DNA from: Gammaproteobacteria bacterium
Lineage (GTDB): Bacteria > Pseudomonadota > Gammaproteobacteria > PS1 > Pseudothioglobaceae
Assembly: GCA_015658965.1 (NCBI GenBank)
Contig: DQNX01000117.1
Coordinates: forward strand, 1 to 6,155
Length of the DNA: 6,155 nt
Direction: 5' to 3'
The translations under genes were made by a program, and so were the position numbers. A model generated the notes under the pieces. That model was not told where the DNA came from and made no database searches. It saw nothing but the letters and a program-made list of their open reading frames with translations. Below, one piece after another: positions 5,711 through 6,155 of the stretch. The number at the start of each line of letters is the position of its first letter. Position 1 is the stretch's first letter.

Positions 5711-5717
5711 TTTCCTT
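5711..5717 (-). promoter_or_regulatory. Ribosome binding site that fixes the GTG start of rplE
   Basis: AAGGAAA lies on the minus strand, with its AAGGA core (5717-5713) 8 bases upstream of GTG at 5704. No ATG occurs nearby in frame, so this site decides the start. Confidence 0.8.
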
Positions 5718-5724
5718 AACTGTT

Positions 5725-5748
5725 TCAAACGATTGATTCGCCGTTTGA
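5725..5748 (-). promoter_or_regulatory. Hairpin at the rplX end, candidate S8-responsive region
   Basis: In the transcript TCAAACG (5748-5742) can pair perfectly with CGTTTGA (5731-5725) around a 10-base loop GCGAATCAAT. The rplX stop TGA forms the tip of the 3' arm, and the rplE ribosome binding site begins 7 bases later. In E. coli the S8 repressor site of the spc mRNA lies near the rplX/rplE junction, which is why this position is of interest. I could not match the bases to the S8 recognition motif, so the function is a guess from location. Confidence 0.3.
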
Positions 5749-6036
5749 TTTAAAAAATCTTTCTTTTTTACCTTCTTTGTCAGTGCGTATACCCACTCTG
5801 TCGGCTTTATTCGTTGTTGGGTTTAAAACAGCAACGTTTGAAATTGCCATTGGCATTTCGGTATCAATAATGCCACCAGTCACTCCTGCGTTTGGATTGG
5901 CTTTAACATGTTTTTTAGCAATATTTAAACCTTCAACTACAACTTTGATATTGGTTATTTTAGTCACTGTACCTGTGGCGCCTTTATCTTTGCCAGCAAG
6001 AACAATCACTTCATCATTTAATTTAATTTTTTGCAT
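5725..6036 (-). CDS. rplX: 50S ribosomal protein L24
   Basis: L24 is an assembly-initiator protein that binds the 5' domain of 23S rRNA and lies near the exit tunnel. The product has 103 residues (E. coli 104). A KOW motif is visible near residues 7-30 (NDEVIVLAGKDKGATGTVTK). Then come VVVEGLNIAKKHVKANPNAG, VTGGIIDTEMPMAISNVAV and the C-terminal RVGIRTDKEGKKERFFKSNG. The ATG overlaps the rplN stop by one base (TAATG) and is preceded by GAGG (6047-6044) inside the end of rplN, 7 bases away. The stop is TGA, 20 bases before rplE. Confidence 0.98.
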   Translation of the reverse strand: MQKIKLNDEVIVLAGKDKGATGTVTKITNIKVVVEGLNIAKKHVKANPNAGVTGGIIDTEMPMAISNVAVLNPTTNKADRVGIRTDKEGKKERFFKSNGESIV

Positions 6037-6155
6037 TATAAAACCTCTGGTGCTAATGACACAATCTTCATAAATTGCTTGTTACGTAATTCACGAGTAA
6101 CTGGGCCAAAAATACGTGTACCAACCGGCTCTAATTTAGTATTTAACAACACACA
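6036..6155 (-). CDS. rplN: 50S ribosomal protein L14, C-terminal third only
   Basis: L14 lies on the 50S interface next to L19 and forms a bridge with 16S rRNA. Only the last 39 codons are in the window (the family has about 122), because the 5' part lies beyond 6155. The visible protein reads CVLLNTKLEPVGTRIFGPVT and then RELRNKQFMKIVSLAPEVL, which matches the E. coli C-terminus with its GTRIFGPVTRELR block and MKI-SLAPEVL ending. The stop TAA overlaps the rplX ATG by one base. It is normally the first gene of the spc operon, so the spc promoter would lie outside the window. Confidence 0.96.
   Translation of the reverse strand, partial: CVLLNTKLEPVGTRIFGPVTRELRNKQFMKIVSLAPEVL

Noticed and set aside
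5777..6073. Plus-strand open frame opposite rplX and the end of rplN
   Set aside because: It is antisense to two clear ribosomal protein genes, has no family match, and no convincing ribosome binding site was seen.

Overview
This window is a stretch of the bacterial S10-spc-alpha ribosomal protein supercluster. Every gene lies on the minus strand, so transcription runs from position 6155 towards position 1. I recognise 14 genes, in transcription order: rplN (3' end only), rplX, rplE, rpsN, rpsH, rplF, rplR, rpsE, rpmD, rplO, secY, rpmJ, rpsM and rpsK (cut at its 3' end by the window edge). All reading frames are intact, and no mobile element, CRISPR array, tRNA or rRNA is present. The plus-strand open frames are shadows of these genes.

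The organism is most likely an AT-rich gammaproteobacterium. The proteins align closely, by eye and from memory, with their E. coli counterparts. S14 is the 101-residue zinc-free type. secY is followed directly by rpmJ and rpsM, with no adk, map or infA between them (Gram-positive clusters and many betaproteobacteria have some of these there). I cannot name the genus. A marine SUP05/Thioglobus-like lineage would fit the base composition, but that is only a guess.

Layout: positions 857-6155 are the spc operon, packed with gaps of 4-26 bases and three start/stop overlaps (rplN/rplX, rplE/rpsN, rpsE/rpmD). It encodes 50S proteins (L14, L24, L5, L6, L18, L30, L15, L36), 30S proteins (S14, S8, S5) and the SecY channel of the protein translocase. 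Positions 729-856 are the only sizeable gap (128 bases). It holds a sigma70 promoter with exact consensus hexamers and a strong hairpin, and these lead the alpha operon (rpsM, rpsK and presumably rpsD-rpoA-rplQ beyond the window).

Together the genes supply ribosome subunits in balanced amounts and link their synthesis to membrane protein export. In E. coli, S8 represses the spc operon and S4 the alpha operon by binding their mRNAs. Candidate hairpins at matching places are reported here, but neither matches the E. coli sites closely enough for me to assert the same mechanism.

I found no previously undescribed system. The points most worth a second look are the exact-consensus alpha promoter placed right after rpmJ, the leader hairpin, a lysine-rich N-terminal extension on L30, and a divergent C-terminal motif in S8.
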